A stretch of 64,000 nt of DNA. Source: Azolla caroliniana. Lineage: Eukaryota; Polypodiophyta. The position numbers and the translations under genes are program-made. Below are positions 1-11,390 of the stretch, one piece after another. Each line of letters starts with the position of its first letter. Positions within the stretch are counted from its first letter, which is position 1. The notes under the pieces are model-generated. The model was not told the origin of the DNA. It made no database searches and saw nothing but the letters and a program-made list of their open reading frames with translations. Where the stretch lies: NCBI GenBank assembly GCA_043228905.1, contig JBHGNT010000018.1:17732001-17796000 (forward strand), given 5' to 3'.

Positions 1-1581
1 TCGACCTCCATGATGAATGGTTTGTTGGTATCCACATGAGCTAGAATCGGTGCTGATGTAAAGGCTTTCTTAAGATGCCGAAAAGCCATATCTGCTTCAA
101 TGGACCAAAGAAATGCTTGGCCCTTCTTCGTAAGTTGTGTGAGGGGTAAAATAATCTTCGAGTAATATTGTATAAACTTACGGTAGAAGTTAGCAAAACC
201 TAGAAAACATTGTACATCTCGTACCGACCGTGGAATTTGCCACTCTAGTACAGTTTGGACTTTAGCTGGATCCATGGCGATTCCCTTTGAGGAGATGACG
301 TAGCCTAGAAATTCCACTTGCTTGCAGTCAAAGCTACATTTTTCTAGCTTGGCATAAAGACCATTCTCGCGGAGTCGTTTTAGTACTAATAGTACATGAG
401 AATCGTGCTCTTGCTGGGTCTTCGAATAAATCAATAGATCATCCAGATAGATGATCAAACAGATATCCAAGAGGTCTCTGAATATATCATTTGCCATGTG
501 TTGGAAGACTGTGGGTGCATTGGTTAAGCCGAACGGCATAACAGTATACTCGAAATGCCCATATCGCGTGCGAAAGGTGGTCTTCCATTCATCTCCCGGT
601 CAGATCCGCACGAGGTTATACGCTCCTCGTAGATCAATTTTGGTAAAAAACTTGGCACCATTAACTCGCTCCAAAAGACTTGATATAAGAGGAAGTGCAT
701 AACTATTCCGGATGGTGACTTTATTCAATCTGCGGTAATCAACGACGAGACGAAGTGAGCCATCTTTCTTCTTGACAAAGAAGATGGGTGCACCGGCCGG
801 AGATTTCGAATGACGGATGAACCCGCTTGCCAAGTTCTCCTCTATGTAGGCTCGAAGGACTTCTAACTCGGTGGGTGACAAGTTGTAAATTGGTCCCCAT
901 GGTGGCTCGGTTCCTGGTTGTAAATCGATGGGACAGTCATAGGGACGGTGATGAGGAAGGGTACCGGCTTTTACCTTGTCAAATACATCGGCATAAGGAT
1001 GATATTTTGCCGGAAGTTGTACTGAGGATTCCTTCTTAATAGTACTGGAAGGATGTACTGATATTGCAAATAGGAACATTGCCTCCTTGTGTCCTTCTTC
1101 GTGTAATTGATGGAGTGAAATGGTCGAAACTCGGTGAGTAGATTCTTGGGGTGGTCGATATCGGACTTCTCTTGTTCTCCAATCTATGGCTGGATTATGT
1201 AATTCAAACCAAGGTAATCCTAGGACAATGGGATGCTCTGGACTACTAATTATATTAAATGATATTACACACACAAAACTACCTATGACAACTTGAATGG
1301 GTTCTGATTCTTCTACAATATTCCCGGAAGCAATGGGACGACCATCAATGACTACTACAGATGCGGGACAAGGAAGTTTTCTTAAGGATATCTGAGAAGC
1401 TTGGGCAAAATTTTGATCCATGAAACAGGAATTAGCTTCGGAATCTAAAAGTGCTAGGACGGGTACTGGAGGAGTACTTTTAGTACTAACAATGACTTGG
1501 GCTAGGAACACATTGCTAACTTGCTTAGAAGGAATGGAACCACTAATGGGCTATATAGATCTAGGGCTGCTGTCCAACCAA
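1..1581 (-). pseudogene. chrom-2 pol fragment: protease and reverse transcriptase
   Basis: This is the N-terminal part of a Ty3-type polyprotein. The retropepsin site lies near 1440-1450, where the usual D-S-G reads D-S-E. RT follows from about 1000 leftward, with the PIFFVKKKDGS and DYRRLNK blocks and the YLDD active site near 435-455. The sequence continues into the RT connection and the start of RNase H at position 1. Two in-frame stops are visible: TAG near 1553 and TGA at 600-602, where the complete copy has CGA (Arg). A C-to-T change explains the second. The protein is not functional as it stands. Confidence 0.85.
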
Positions 1582-1603
1582 ACGACTCCTATTTTGGTTG
1601 GAC

Positions 1604-2762
1604 TCAATCGTTTAACTCTTCATCTAATTGACTAAGGATTTCAAATTTATTTGAGATACTTGGGCTATTAGTACTATGAATACTATCTGACACTCTATTA
1701 GTACTATTAATACTATCAGACACTCCGAAGGGAATAATTGACTCGGGTTTAGTACAGGCGACGATTTGATTTACCTGTCTTCTTGGCCTATGGGGACAAT
1801 TGATGGCGATATGCCCTGGTCCACCGCAATAAAGACATAATCGATTGGCACGTCGTCGTTGCTTTTCTTCTTCCGATAACGGACCGTGTCGACGCATGGT
1901 GTCGATCTCCATTGGTGTCGAAATATTGGCTTGAGGTACATCGCGTGCAAACAAATTTAGCCGTGACTGAGGCGTATGTGGGTTCCAGTCGAGAGCGTGG
2001 TATTTGTAACTGACGTTCCGAACGCCGTTTGAAAAGGCGATTGTCGCATCGGACCGCTCGACTGATTGCCTTCGTAAGAGACTTTGGTTCCTCGGGGAAG
2101 GTTAAAAGCAAGTCTTTGACATCGTTGCGCAAGCCGTAGCGAAACTGCTCCATGAGGGCCTGATCATCCCAGGGGATATCGGAGGCGAGTAGACGGAAAT
2201 CTGCCGCATAGGCCGAGGCTGGATGATCGCCTTGACGCAATCTTCGAATCTTGTTGATCGCTGTCCTGATGCTGTCAGTATCTCCAATGCAGGCTTTAAA
2301 CTCACCAATAAAATCTTCAAAGTTATTAAGCAAGGGTGATTGTTTTTCTAGAAGTGGAGCGAACCATGCCAAGGCTAAGCCGCTAAGTAATGTGCCTATT
2401 AGGCCGACTCGAGATGCATTAGTGGGATATCGGGAAGGATGCATCTGGATGACTAAGCGTACCTGATTAAGGAATCCCCAGAATTGCGATCGTGTTCCAT
2501 CAAATTTCACAGGAAGTCCAATCTTGGGCTCTTTATGAAATCCTTGGGGACTTGATCCTTGTTGTTGCAATGCTACTTCGAGTTGTTGTACCCGTAACGC
2601 TAACTCCCCATGTTGTTGTTGCGTTTGTTGTTTTTTGAGAGCGATTTGTTGCAGATCCCCTATCAACCGTTGGTTTTCTTGTTCCAGGGCAACAAACTTT
2701 TCTTTTAGGCATTGTAACTCGGAGAAAACGGATTGATATTCTTGGGCACTAACAGTAACCAT
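1604..2762 (-). pseudogene. chrom-2 gag (frameshifted)
   Basis: Capsid/nucleocapsid protein of the chromovirus. The start at 2762 (MVTVSAQEYQ) matches the start in the complete copy. An N-terminal glutamine-rich coiled coil (about residues 10-70) precedes the retrotransposon gag domain (FDGTRSQF, about 90-240). A CCHC zinc knuckle (CLYCGGPGHIAINC) lies near 1796-1840 but in a different frame, so there is a frameshift at about 1950. The C-terminal tail contains a small duplication, with VSDSI.STN occurring twice. The final SQLDEELND block has a Gln codon where the complete copy at 54,291 has TAG, which confirms the direction of that mutation. Confidence 0.85.
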
Positions 2763-2838
2763 AATATAGGGAAAAGGGTAGGAGGATGAGGGAGAACGAC
2801 AAGTAGGCTGGAGGAAAGGAAGAAAAATTGTTTCAAAC

Positions 2839-3267
2839 TGTCAGGAATAGTATTAAAGCAGAGATGGAATTAGTACTAATAAGAGAAGTACTATTAGTAC
2901 TAAGAAGACGGGACTGCGTGAGATTCCCGAGAGAGGAAGTGAGAAGAGGAGAGAGAGAGATAGCGAGGATGAGAGAGAGAGAAAGATGATGACAACAACT
3001 AATATATTATGTGAAAAGATAAGTACAAAGCGGCTACGAGGCTTAAGACTGGCGTTGAACCAATTTGGTTCAACATAATGCCTAGTGCCTTCTTTTATAG
3101 TGTTGTCAGGAGTAATCCTGAAACTTCTAGAATGTTCCAGAGAAATCTGGAATATACATTACTTTCTTATAATAAAATAAATGAAAATAATATCCTATGA
3201 ATTATAATAGATGGTGTGATGGTTAAGAGCTCGACCCATATACCATAAGGTCATGGGTTCGAGTCTT
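2839..3267 (-). repeat. chrom-2 5' LTR, outer end truncated
   Basis: About 429 bp, homologous to the 438-bp LTRs of chrom-1. The inner end (TGACA in element orientation) is at 2839. The outer end stops at 3267 without the terminal 14 nt. It keeps the palindromic block that contains AAATTGGTTCAA in element orientation (about 3050-3070). The primer site next to the LTR (2825-2836) matches it with one mismatch. The outer part holds an antisense tRNA-like block. Confidence 0.85.
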
Positions 3268-3272
3268 CGGCG
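3216..3272 (+). other. tRNA-like sequence (A-box and B-box like) inside chrom-2 LTR
   Basis: The plus strand, antisense to the element, contains GATGGTTAAGAGC, which resembles a pol III A box. About 30 nt later comes GGGTTCGAGTCTT, close to the B-box consensus GGTTCGANTCC. The acceptor stem does not pair, so this is not a functional tRNA gene. The same block occurs at the outer end of both chrom-1 LTRs. Confidence 0.5.
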
Positions 3273-5537
3273 TGTTCCTCCATTTCTACCAAAAGCGTAA
3301 GCTCGTAGTGACCACATAGTCTGAATCACGAACCAAATATCCATGATCAATTCCTCTGGGAGGGCGTACTAGATCTTGGAAAACTTGTAGGCATACCAAA
3401 GGGTGAAGCTTGCTATCAACATCTAAATCTCCATGAAACGAGGGGATGCAACCTTGAAGCCTCTCTCGAATCGGTTCTTGATTACTTTACCTCTTGTGCA
3501 TTTATAGCACCAACTCCATGCATTGAAAGAGTCTATCTAGGTATTAGCTGAGGGATTGATCTAGGTCGCTACGCTCCACGATGTTGTCCCTTCCACTTCA
3601 CAAGTAACTAGGAGGTGAATCAACTTGTCCCATACCCTTTGAGCTTTAGTGCAATCCCTCAAACAGTGTCTCAGAGTCTCGATATGCGCAAAACAAAGTG
3701 GGCAAGCTATCGGGCTTCCATTTACTTAGCCATTCACTAGTGGGGAACACGTTATGATTGAGCTACCACCAAAAGAGCTTAATCTTCTCCGGCACATAGA
3801 GATGCTAGAGACTCTTCCAAAAGGTACCGAGCACCTCAACAGGAATGCCAAATATCCACTAACCATTGCATTTGTAGAGCTTGGCCCAATTTAGTGTAGT
3901 AATTGAAGAAGTGGCATAGTTTGCCGCCATGTTTCCACACGAAATCCCTTGGGTCTCATTCTAATTCCGCGATGGGGCGATTACTATACACCCACAACTT
4001 CTAGTGGGTTTTCACCTTAGCAATGTTAGGGTGCGTCTTCCAGTTGTTGCCAACTTGCGTCACCACTCAGATTGGGTGCCAGGTGCCACCACTCTAGCTC
4101 TCCCCAAATAATGTTGCTCCTCTAAATATGCTCATGCCCTTCAACAGATTAACTATTCCGGCCTCATCAAAGAGACTGAACCATGTATCTCCACTCGCAT
4201 CCCCCACATGAACCCTATCAACCACCTTTGTAATCAGTCTCCTCATTTTCTTAACTCCCTTGAGGGGAGGACTAGGTCCTCCCTCGCCTAGGATGGAGCC
4301 CTGTTTGTGCCAGCTTTCCCCATGCAAAGCCCTTCAGCTTAAGCTGCCCTATCATCATGTTGTCAATTGTTCACACCTGTGGATTCCAAAATAAAAGTTG
4401 TCTAGTCCATTTGATTAGTGTCTTGGGGGTGTGCTTGACCAAATGTTGTCACATGTGACACCATGCCCGCAAGATGGAGCCCTATCCTCCAGATTATAGA
4501 CCATCTTGGGTGGGAATCCATTCATGCAACACCAATTCAAGGATTCATGCCAAGACCTGCCATACTTGGGAGTCCCTACTTGTAACATGTTATGAAGGAA
4601 TACCTTCCAACGCTCCTTACCTTGCAGGAGGCACCGAACCACCATTTTGCTCTAGCAATGCTCGCCTCCACCTTAACCAACGCCATGACACTCTGGCGGT
4701 TGCCGTTGGTTTGTCCTTACCTGAACATATGAACCCCTTAATGGTGACCTTAATCATGAGCATAGTTGTAGGGTCCATAATCCAACATGAGACTAGGTGT
4801 CAAATGGTGGCAAGCATCACCTGGTTCACACAAGTACCTTGCCAACAAATGATAGTTTAGAGCTGCTCTACTAGTTCCGCTTGCTGCTTATTTCTGACTA
4901 CACATGGGACAGTTGCCCCCCCTTTGGGATCCCAACCCCCATCATAATGCCTACGTACTTGGAAGGTCTTCCTGTTTGGAACCCAATTAAAATCGATGTG
5001 GGATTGCCACCTTGGTTTCTCCTATGTGTTAATCTAGAGGCTTTGGGTTTTATCTTGATTGACCTTGGTCTTAGAGGCCTAGAAAAAGTCCTTAACAAGT
5101 TGTTCTGCCCATTGCAAATTCTCCCTTTTGTCATCTAGATGGACATTCCCCTCAATCTGCTACAAAGGAAGTCTCAGTTATCAATAGATAAAGATATGGG
5201 GCCAGAAGACAAGCCTGCCACATTGAACGCTGCAGTTCAAAGGAGGGGTCCTTGATGCCAGCTAGCAACATGCTAATGGTACTCGCCCTATAAAGTGCAA
5301 AAGTATAGTTCTTCCATTTTTTGTGTAGGCCCATTACTCACATCATGTTCTCCAAGAAGGGCTAGAGTACTCTATCGTAGGCCTTCTAGAATTCTACCAA
5401 TAGAATAGCAGAGCTCGGCACAGAACAATTTGTCAATGCCATAGCTTCCCATAACAATAACACATTATCAAAGATGCACCAACTTCTGATAAACCCTGTT
5501 TGACTCTCATGAATGATGTCTGATAAGAATATTGCCA
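3268..5537 (-). pseudogene. L1-type LINE, 3' half (RT to zinc-finger region), minus strand
   Basis: Decayed non-LTR retrotransposon. RT palm sequence with the block PYLYLLI (usual form CPLAPYLFLL) lies near 5170-5210. Further downstream in element orientation, about 3710-3640, is a zf-RVT-like segment with CPLCFAHIETLRHC. No long ORF survives; stops and frameshifts occur throughout. Its 5' boundary at 5537 is the start of an inverted copy of the same LINE segment. At 3268 it abuts the broken end of a chromovirus LTR. Confidence 0.75.
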
Positions 5538-6655
5538 TGTGTAGCCTTTCTGGGCCCTTCACACATTGATGCCCTTTTTTGGCTCTTTTTGTATGTTGGG
5601 CGCTTCACACACTTCAAATGTTGAGGCTCAATAGTTGGCAATATTCTTATCAGACATCATTCATGAGAGTCAAACAGGGTTTATCAGAAGTTGGTGCATT
5701 TTTGATAATGTGTTATTGTTATGGGAAGCTATGGCATTGACAAATTGTTCCGTGCCGAGCTCTGCTATTCTATTGGTAGAATTCTAGAAGGCCTACGATA
5801 GAGTACTCTAGCCCTTCTTGGAGAACGTGATGTGAGTAATGGGCCTACACAAAAAATGGAGGAACTATACTTTTGACTTTATAGGACGAGTACCATTAGC
5901 ATGTTGCTAGCTGGCATCAAGGACCCCTCCTTTGAACTGCAGTGTTCAGTGTGGCAGGGTTGTCTCCTGGCCCCATATCTTTATCTATTGATAACTGAGA
6001 CTTCCTTTGTAGCAGATTGAGGGGAATGTCCATCTAGATGACAAAAAGGAGAATTTGCAACGGGCAGAACAACTTGTTAAGGACTTTTTCTAGGCCTCTA
6101 AGACCAAGGTCAATCAAGATAAAACCCAAAGCCTCTAGATTAACACATAGGAGAAACCAAGGTGGCAATCCCACATCGATTTTAATTGGGTTCCAAACGT
6201 GAAGACCTTCAAGTACGTAGGCATTATGATGGGGGTTGGGATCCCAAAGGGGGGGCAACTGTCCCATGTGTAGTCAGAAATAAGCAGCAAGCGGAACTAG
6301 TAGAGCAGCTCTAAACTATCATTTGTTGGCAAGGTACTTGTGTGAACCAGGTGATGCTTGCCACCATTTGACACCTAGTCTCATGTTGGATTATGGACCC
6401 TACAACTATGCTCATGATTAAGGCCACCATTAAGGGGTTCATATGTTCAGGTAAGGACAAACCAACGGCAACTGCCAGAGTGTCATGGCGTTGGTTAAGG
6501 TAGAGACGAGCATTGCTAGAGCAAAATGGTGGTTCGGTGCCTTCTGAAAGGTAAGGAGTGTTGGAAGGTATTCCTTCATAACATGTTACAAGTAGGGACT
6601 CCCAAGTATGGCAGGTCTTGGCATGAATCCTTGAATTGGTGTTGCATGAATGGAT
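4516..6655. repeat. 1-kb inverted duplication of a LINE segment
   Basis: The left arm 4516-5537 (1022 bp) and right arm 5636-6655 (1020 bp) are reverse complements with scattered substitutions, at a few percent by eye. They are separated by a 98-bp spacer (5538-5635). Both arms start at the same LINE coordinate (TGATAAGAATATTGCCA and its complement). Several differences read C in the left arm and T in the right, for example CGCCTCCACC against CGTCTCTACC. Transcription across it would give a long hairpin RNA. Confidence 0.9.
5636..6655 (+). pseudogene. inverted second copy of LINE RT segment
   Basis: Plus-strand duplicate of 4516-5537, encoding the same RT remnants (PYLYLLI near 5965-5990) with multiple stops. 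It ends abruptly at 6655, where the RNase H region of copia-1 begins. This junction removed the 3' end of copia-1. Confidence 0.8.
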
Positions 6656-9600
6656 AGTCTCCCGAATCGGTAAAACCTTCTAGCACAGGTTTTCCGACAC
6701 CATACCTTAGGCACACCTCCGAGATGCCTTTCAGGTACCTGAGTATCCACTTCACTGTTGCCTAGTGTTCTCTCGTTGGATTACTCATATATCAGCTTAT
6801 TGTTCCCACAACAAATGCTATGTCCGGTCTCGTACAGACCATAACATACATTAGACTACTGACGGCCGAGGTATATGGTACCTTCTTCATCTCAGCCTTT
6901 TCCTTCTACCCTTTCGGACACTGCTTCGCATTCAATTTGCAATTTGTCGACAACACTGAGCCGATCGGCTTTGCGTTCGACATGTTGAACCTCTCTGGGA
7001 TCTTCGTCACATACTTCTGTTGTGACAACCATAGCACCTTCCGAGCTCTGTCTCGGGTTATGTGCATTCCTAAGATTTGCTTTGCTGGTCCAAGGTCTTT
7101 CATGGCAAATGACTTGCTGAGAACTTTCTTCAAGCTTCCAATCTTCCTTGCATCTTGACCGACTATCAACATATCATCAACATATAGCAAGAGAATCAAG
7201 AAATCTCCTTCCTCGTACCTTTTGACGAACACACAATGATCGACCTGTGTTTTCTGGAACCGATGTTCCATCATGAAGGACTCAAATTTCTTGTACCATT
7301 GGCATGGAGCTTGTTTCACTCCGTATAAGATTTTCCCCAATCGACACACCAGATTCTCTTAAATTCCCTTTCTCCTCAAAGCCTTTGGGTTGCTGCATGT
7401 AGATCTCTTCGTCTAACTCCCTGTGCAGAAATGTGGTTTTGACATCCAGTTGTTCGATCTCCAGGTCCAAACTAGCCACTATGCTCAGAACAGTTCGAAT
7501 GGATGTCATCTTCACGACTGGTGGGAGTATTTCGTCAAAGTCGATGCCCTTCTTCTGTTGGAAACCCTTCAACACTATGCGGGCTTTATACCTGGGCTCG
7601 CTGTCGACTTCTCTAGTCTTCACCTTGTAGACCCATTTATTCATGAGTGATCTCTTACCTTTCGGCAACTCTACTAGGTCGTAGGTGTAATTCTCGTGCA
7701 CAGATTCCATCTCCTCTTGCATTGCGCTCAACCATTTTTCTTTGCTCTCGTCAGCAATGGCTTCTTCATAGCACTCCGGTTCACCATCATCAGTCAAGAG
7801 GAAGTATTGACTGGAATATGTAATCGGTGCCTTCCTTTCTCTGAGTGGGTATCTTCGTCCACTCGTTGTTGGCTCCAGTCCGGATGTCTCTGCCAACTCT
7901 TCTCTCTGCTTGGGATTCTGCTCGTCAATCGGCATCTCCAGGTTGGATAATTCCAACTCATATTCATCAATTGACTTCAGCAGCTCTGCCGACTCTGACT
8001 CATAGTTTGTCAGTCTTTCCGAGTCGACCGACTCGGATTCGGCTTTGTCGGCCAACTGTCTCCTTACAGCTGTTGGTGACGACTCACTTGGCCTTAAGTT
8101 GATGGTAGTCGAGATTGACTGGGGAGTCGGTTCCGACTTTTGTTGCTTCCAGTCTTCAATTGTCTTATCTTCAAGAAAGACGACATCCCGACTTCTCACT
8201 ACCTTCTTGTCGACTAGGTCCCATAGCTTTTAGCCGAACTCATCTTCCGTGTATTCCATGAATATGCATGCTTTCGACTTGTTGTCGAGCTTTGACCTCT
8301 GATCCTTTGGTACATGCATATATGCCAAACATCCAAACACCCTCAGGTGTTGGTAAGAGACATCCTTCCCTGTCCACACCCTTTGTGGGACATCACCCTT
8401 TAATGGCACTGAGGGAGACCTGTTGATCAGATAAACAACTGTGTACAATGCCTCAGCCCAATAGGATTTCGACAGTTTCGCATGAGAGAGCATGCCCCTC
8501 ACTCTCTCCATGATTGTTCGATTCATCCTCTCTGCAAGCCCGTTCAACTCTGGGGTCTTTGGTACTGTGTATTCGATTCGAATACCTTGGCTCTTGAAGT
8601 ATTCTTCGAACTGCCCTTTATATTCGCCACCATTGTTGGTTCGGACAACCTTCAGTTTCCGACCCGACTCTCTTTTTGTGCTTGTCTGGAACTCCTTGAA
8701 AAACGGCAGTACTTGATCCTTCGTCTTCAGTATGAAGGCCCATGTCTTCTGACTATGGTCGTCAATGAATGTGACGAAGTACTGTCCACCTCGATGCGAT
8801 GGAGCATCCACATAGCACACATCTGTGTGCACTAGTTCCAGTGCAGCTTCTCTTCTTCTTGGTGGTCTTGTGTGGAATGTTGCCCTGTTCTGCTTTCCGG
8901 CTAAACAATCGACACACTTCTCCAGGTGCACTCCCTTGACTTTTGGTAGAAGTTTCTGGTCGGCTAGCAGGTGCATTCCCTTTTCACTCATGTGGCCTAG
9001 TCTCTTATGCCATATCTCCCCTACCGAGTCTGCTGCCACGTTTACTTCCGATTTGCACAGTTGGGCATGCATAATTTACAATGTGCCTTCTTTATGTGCT
9101 CGGGCCACTATGGGGTTTCCTCGGCAGAACTTCCACTTGCCATTCCGAAAGCTACCATTGTAGCCTTCGTCGTCAAGCTTTCCAGTCGATATCAGATTCA
9201 ATTTGATATCGAGGACGTGTCGAACATCCTTCAACGTTAGTCGACACCCTGTCAACATCGTTAAGCACACACTTCCAACTTCGGTTATCTTGCACTCTCC
9301 ACTATCACCCATCTTTACATAGCCATGATCCCCGACTATGTAAGTCGAGAAATACTCTCTTGACGGAGTAATATGGAAGGATGCGCTGGAATCAATCACC
9401 CAAGTGCATTCTTCGCTTGCAAGGTTTGCACTTGTCTGTTCACAGATGAACAGGAGTTCCTCATTGCTTGTAGCAATGGCCGAAGTGTTCTTTTCATCTG
9501 GAATTTTCTGGGGTTCGACATTATTTCCGACACTCTTGTCTTTTCTCATGTGTCGACAGTCCTTTTGGAAGTGTCCAGGTTTTCTGCAATAGAAGCACAC

Positions 9601-10298
9601 AGGCTTACCTCTGGACTTCGATCTGGCGTGGGATTTGTCCGTTCGCTGCAGACTTCTTCTTCGCCGGTCCCTTCCTCTGTCCATATGTTGAGTCAGATTC
9701 GACTCCGTTTGGGACAGGACTCCTTTGTCTTTCCTCCTTGCCTCCTCATTTAGAATGCTTGTCTTCACCGTCTGTAAAGACAAGTTCTCTTCTTGATAGG
9801 AGGTGCTGAGAGTAACCACCAGGCTCTCCTAGCTTTCCGGCAATGTGCACATCAATAGGATGGCCTGCATTGTGTCATCCAGGGGAAACTTGGTCGCTAC
9901 AAGTTGATTCACATACCCCATGAATGTGCTGATGTGTTTGACGATGCTCTCACCATCTCTGTATTTCAGCCGTACGATTTTTCTCATCAGCGAGATTCTA
10001 TTGAGCGCGTTCTTCCTCTCATAAAGACCGGACAACTTCTGCCACATCTCATAAGCATTTGTGTTGTTCGCCACATGATGAAGGACACTTACATCGATGC
10101 ATTGTCGAATTGTGGCCACCGCCTTCCTATTAAGAAGCTTCTAGTCTGACTCCAATACCCCCTGGGTATTTCTGCTCTGTCGACTGGCTCGTACAGGTCT
10201 TTGACTATGAGAAGGTCCTCCATCTTGATCTTCCAGTCTGCATAGTTTTGTGAGTTGAGAACTATCATACCTGGGAAACCGCTCACACCTCCTTCCAT
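6656..10298 (-). pseudogene. copia-1 gag-pol polyprotein, broken
   Basis: The start at 10,298 (MEGGVSGFPGM) matches the copia-2 start. Domains in order: gag with the UBN2-like NYADWKIKMEDLL block; CCHC knuckle CFYCRKPGHFQKDC near 9600; protease site VIDSSASFHIT near 9375-9405, where the usual DSGAS reads DSSAS; integrase HHCC and core (HTDVC, TNNGGEY, NGLAERMNRT) at about 9010-8480; RT from about 7700 with YVDDMLIVG near 7165-7190; RNase H start to 6656. Breaks include TGG-to-TAG at about 9825, TAA near 9073, TAA near 8229 and frameshifts near 10,145 and 7365. It has no coding capacity as a whole. Confidence 0.85.
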
Positions 10299-10311
10299 GC
10301 TTGCACCTCAA

Positions 10312-10323
10312 GCTCTAATACCA
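10312..10323 (-). other. copia-1 primer-binding site (initiator tRNA-Met)
   Basis: On the minus strand this reads TGGTATTAGAGC, one mismatch from the 12 nt complementary to the plant initiator tRNA-Met 3' end (TGGTATCAGAGC). It lies 3 nt inside the LTR end. Confidence 0.85.
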
Positions 10324-10326
10324 GTT

Positions 10327-10678
10327 TGTCGAGAAATCGTTGCGGAATTTAAATCACAATGAATAGACAATGCTAAAATACGAATCACAGAAAGACAAGA
10401 TAGACAGCTATGCACAGAGATTTACGTGGAAACCCTATAACGGGGAAAACCACGGGAACAGAACTTCACTATAGACAGTGGATATACAATATAGAGAGGA
10501 TTACAACACTCTTGCGAGTGGATCAGCCGCACAGGGCTCTTCGCGTCTGCTGTTGCTCACATAACTATGGCGCGGCTCACGCTTCTCTCTCGCGTTTTAC
10601 AACTTCTGTTCATACACTATTCTAACTAAAAGTTTGCCCTAGTTGCATATATACTTACGCAACTTTTCTGGCTATTTA
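10327..10678 (-). repeat. copia-1 5' LTR, inner part
   Basis: On the plus strand it begins TGTCGAGAAATCG next to the primer site. It is interrupted at 10,678 by element C, and the remainder resumes at 31,341. The two parts total about 658 bp, close to the 673 bp of the copia-2 LTR, and share layout with it (the ACGTGGAAAACC-like block and a CTATTTA motif). Confidence 0.7.
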
Positions 10679-10706
10679 TGTTGTCCGCCGGAATAGTAAC
10701 CGACGG
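10679..10706 (+). repeat. C 5' LTR, first 28 bp
   Basis: TGTTGTCCGCCGG through GACGG, matching 30,893-30,920 of the 3' LTR. Element A interrupts it here. Confidence 0.8.
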
Positions 10707-11353
10707 TGTTGTGAAGATTTTCGTCCACAAGCGGAAACCCGAGCAACGAGAGCCAAAGAGCGACGTGCAACGTTGCACACGTACATAATGTATTTGTAAT
10801 AGTAATAAAGGTATAAAGGTGATGTGGTTGTACGCACATCCACGCGAGAGAGAGAGAGAGAGGTACCATGCGGTACATAGGTACCTAGTTGTTTGTGAGG
10901 AGGTGGGAGTTAAGGGGCCATCAATCTCACCCTTCCCCAAATTAAGGCAAATATCCCCTTTGAATGAAAGGGGATATTTTAGTCTCACTTTTGTAGACAG
11001 TCTTCCCTCGTGCTATAAAAGGAGAGAGAAGGCACCATTGTGGGGGTTGCCTATTTTGAGTGTGCGAGGTATACCACATAGGTTGTGCGTTAGGGTTCGG
11101 TTAGGGTTTTCTTCTTGGGTTTTCCTTTAGGGTTTTCTTATAGTCGTTTGGTGCGGCCATGGCGGCCACCATTATAAAGCGTTTATGTTTCCTTAATCGA
11201 ACTTCTTGTTGAGTATCTTGATGGCATCTTCTTCTTCTATCATAATGTCATATTCATTCTCTTCTCCTCTTGAGCTAATCTTTCTCCTCCACTCCCTAGT
11301 CCAAGACCCCCGTGGTCCCGCCCTTCTACACGCACGCGCGTAATAACGCGACA
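10707..11353 (+). repeat. A 5' LTR
   Basis: It starts TGTTGTGAAG (TGTCGTGAAG in the 3' copy) and ends ACGCGACA. A TATA box (TATAAAAG) lies at 11,014-11,021. A run of GA repeats and a conserved GTACATAGGTACCTAG palindrome-like block precede it. Downstream of the TATA box are three telo-box-like motifs (TTAGGGTT) near 11,090-11,140. Confidence 0.9.
11014..11021 (+). promoter_or_regulatory. TATA box of A 5' LTR
   Basis: TATAAAAG. The same element recurs at 14,969-14,976 in the 3' LTR and in the related solo LTR near 49,644. Transcription would start about 30 nt downstream, before the telo-box-like motifs. Confidence 0.6.
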
Positions 11354-11357
11354 TATT

Positions 11358-11375
11358 TGGTGAACCCGACGTGAA
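11358..11375 (+). other. A primer-binding site (tRNA-Trp)
   Basis: TGGTGAACCCGACGTGAA, 18 nt, is the exact complement of the 3' end of the plant nuclear tRNA-Trp(CCA), including its CCA, as I recall that tRNA (T-arm end plus acceptor GGGTTC-A-CCA). It begins 5 nt after the LTR. The identical 18 nt follow the B 5' LTR. Confidence 0.85.
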
Positions 11376-11390
11376 GGGCGGCAAGGGAGC

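Larger units (their letters stand above)
1..3267 (-). mobile_element. chrom-2: truncated Ty3/gypsy chromovirus, minus strand
   Basis: Reading leftward this is a 5' LTR (3267-2839), a primer site, gag (2762-1604) and pol, which runs off the window at position 1 within the RT/RNase H region. It is the same family as the complete copy at 52,655-58,331: gag, protease and RT match along their length. The LTR has lost about 14 nt of its outer end, where LINE sequence begins at 3268. Only the 5' half is in the window. The family assignment is firm. The Tf1/sushi/Tcn1-like placement is inferred from the gag type and the priming signal. Confidence 0.9.
6656..10678 (-). mobile_element. copia-1: Ty1/copia relic, minus strand, 3' truncated
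   Basis: In element orientation: a 5' LTR split by element C (31,646-31,341 then 10,678-10,327), a tRNA-Met primer site (10,323-10,312), gag, protease, integrase, RT and part of RNase H. The 3' end and 3' LTR are lost at 6656. It is the same general type as copia-2 (gag starts MEGG..G.PGM, followed by the same NYADWKIKMEDLL block) but a different family, judging by the LTR. Confidence 0.85.

Noticed and set aside
5538-5635. Inverted repeat as an assembly or unsplit-read artefact
   Set aside because: The arms differ by scattered substitutions and small indels, and the spacer is unique, which fits an old real duplication better. Long reads would settle it.
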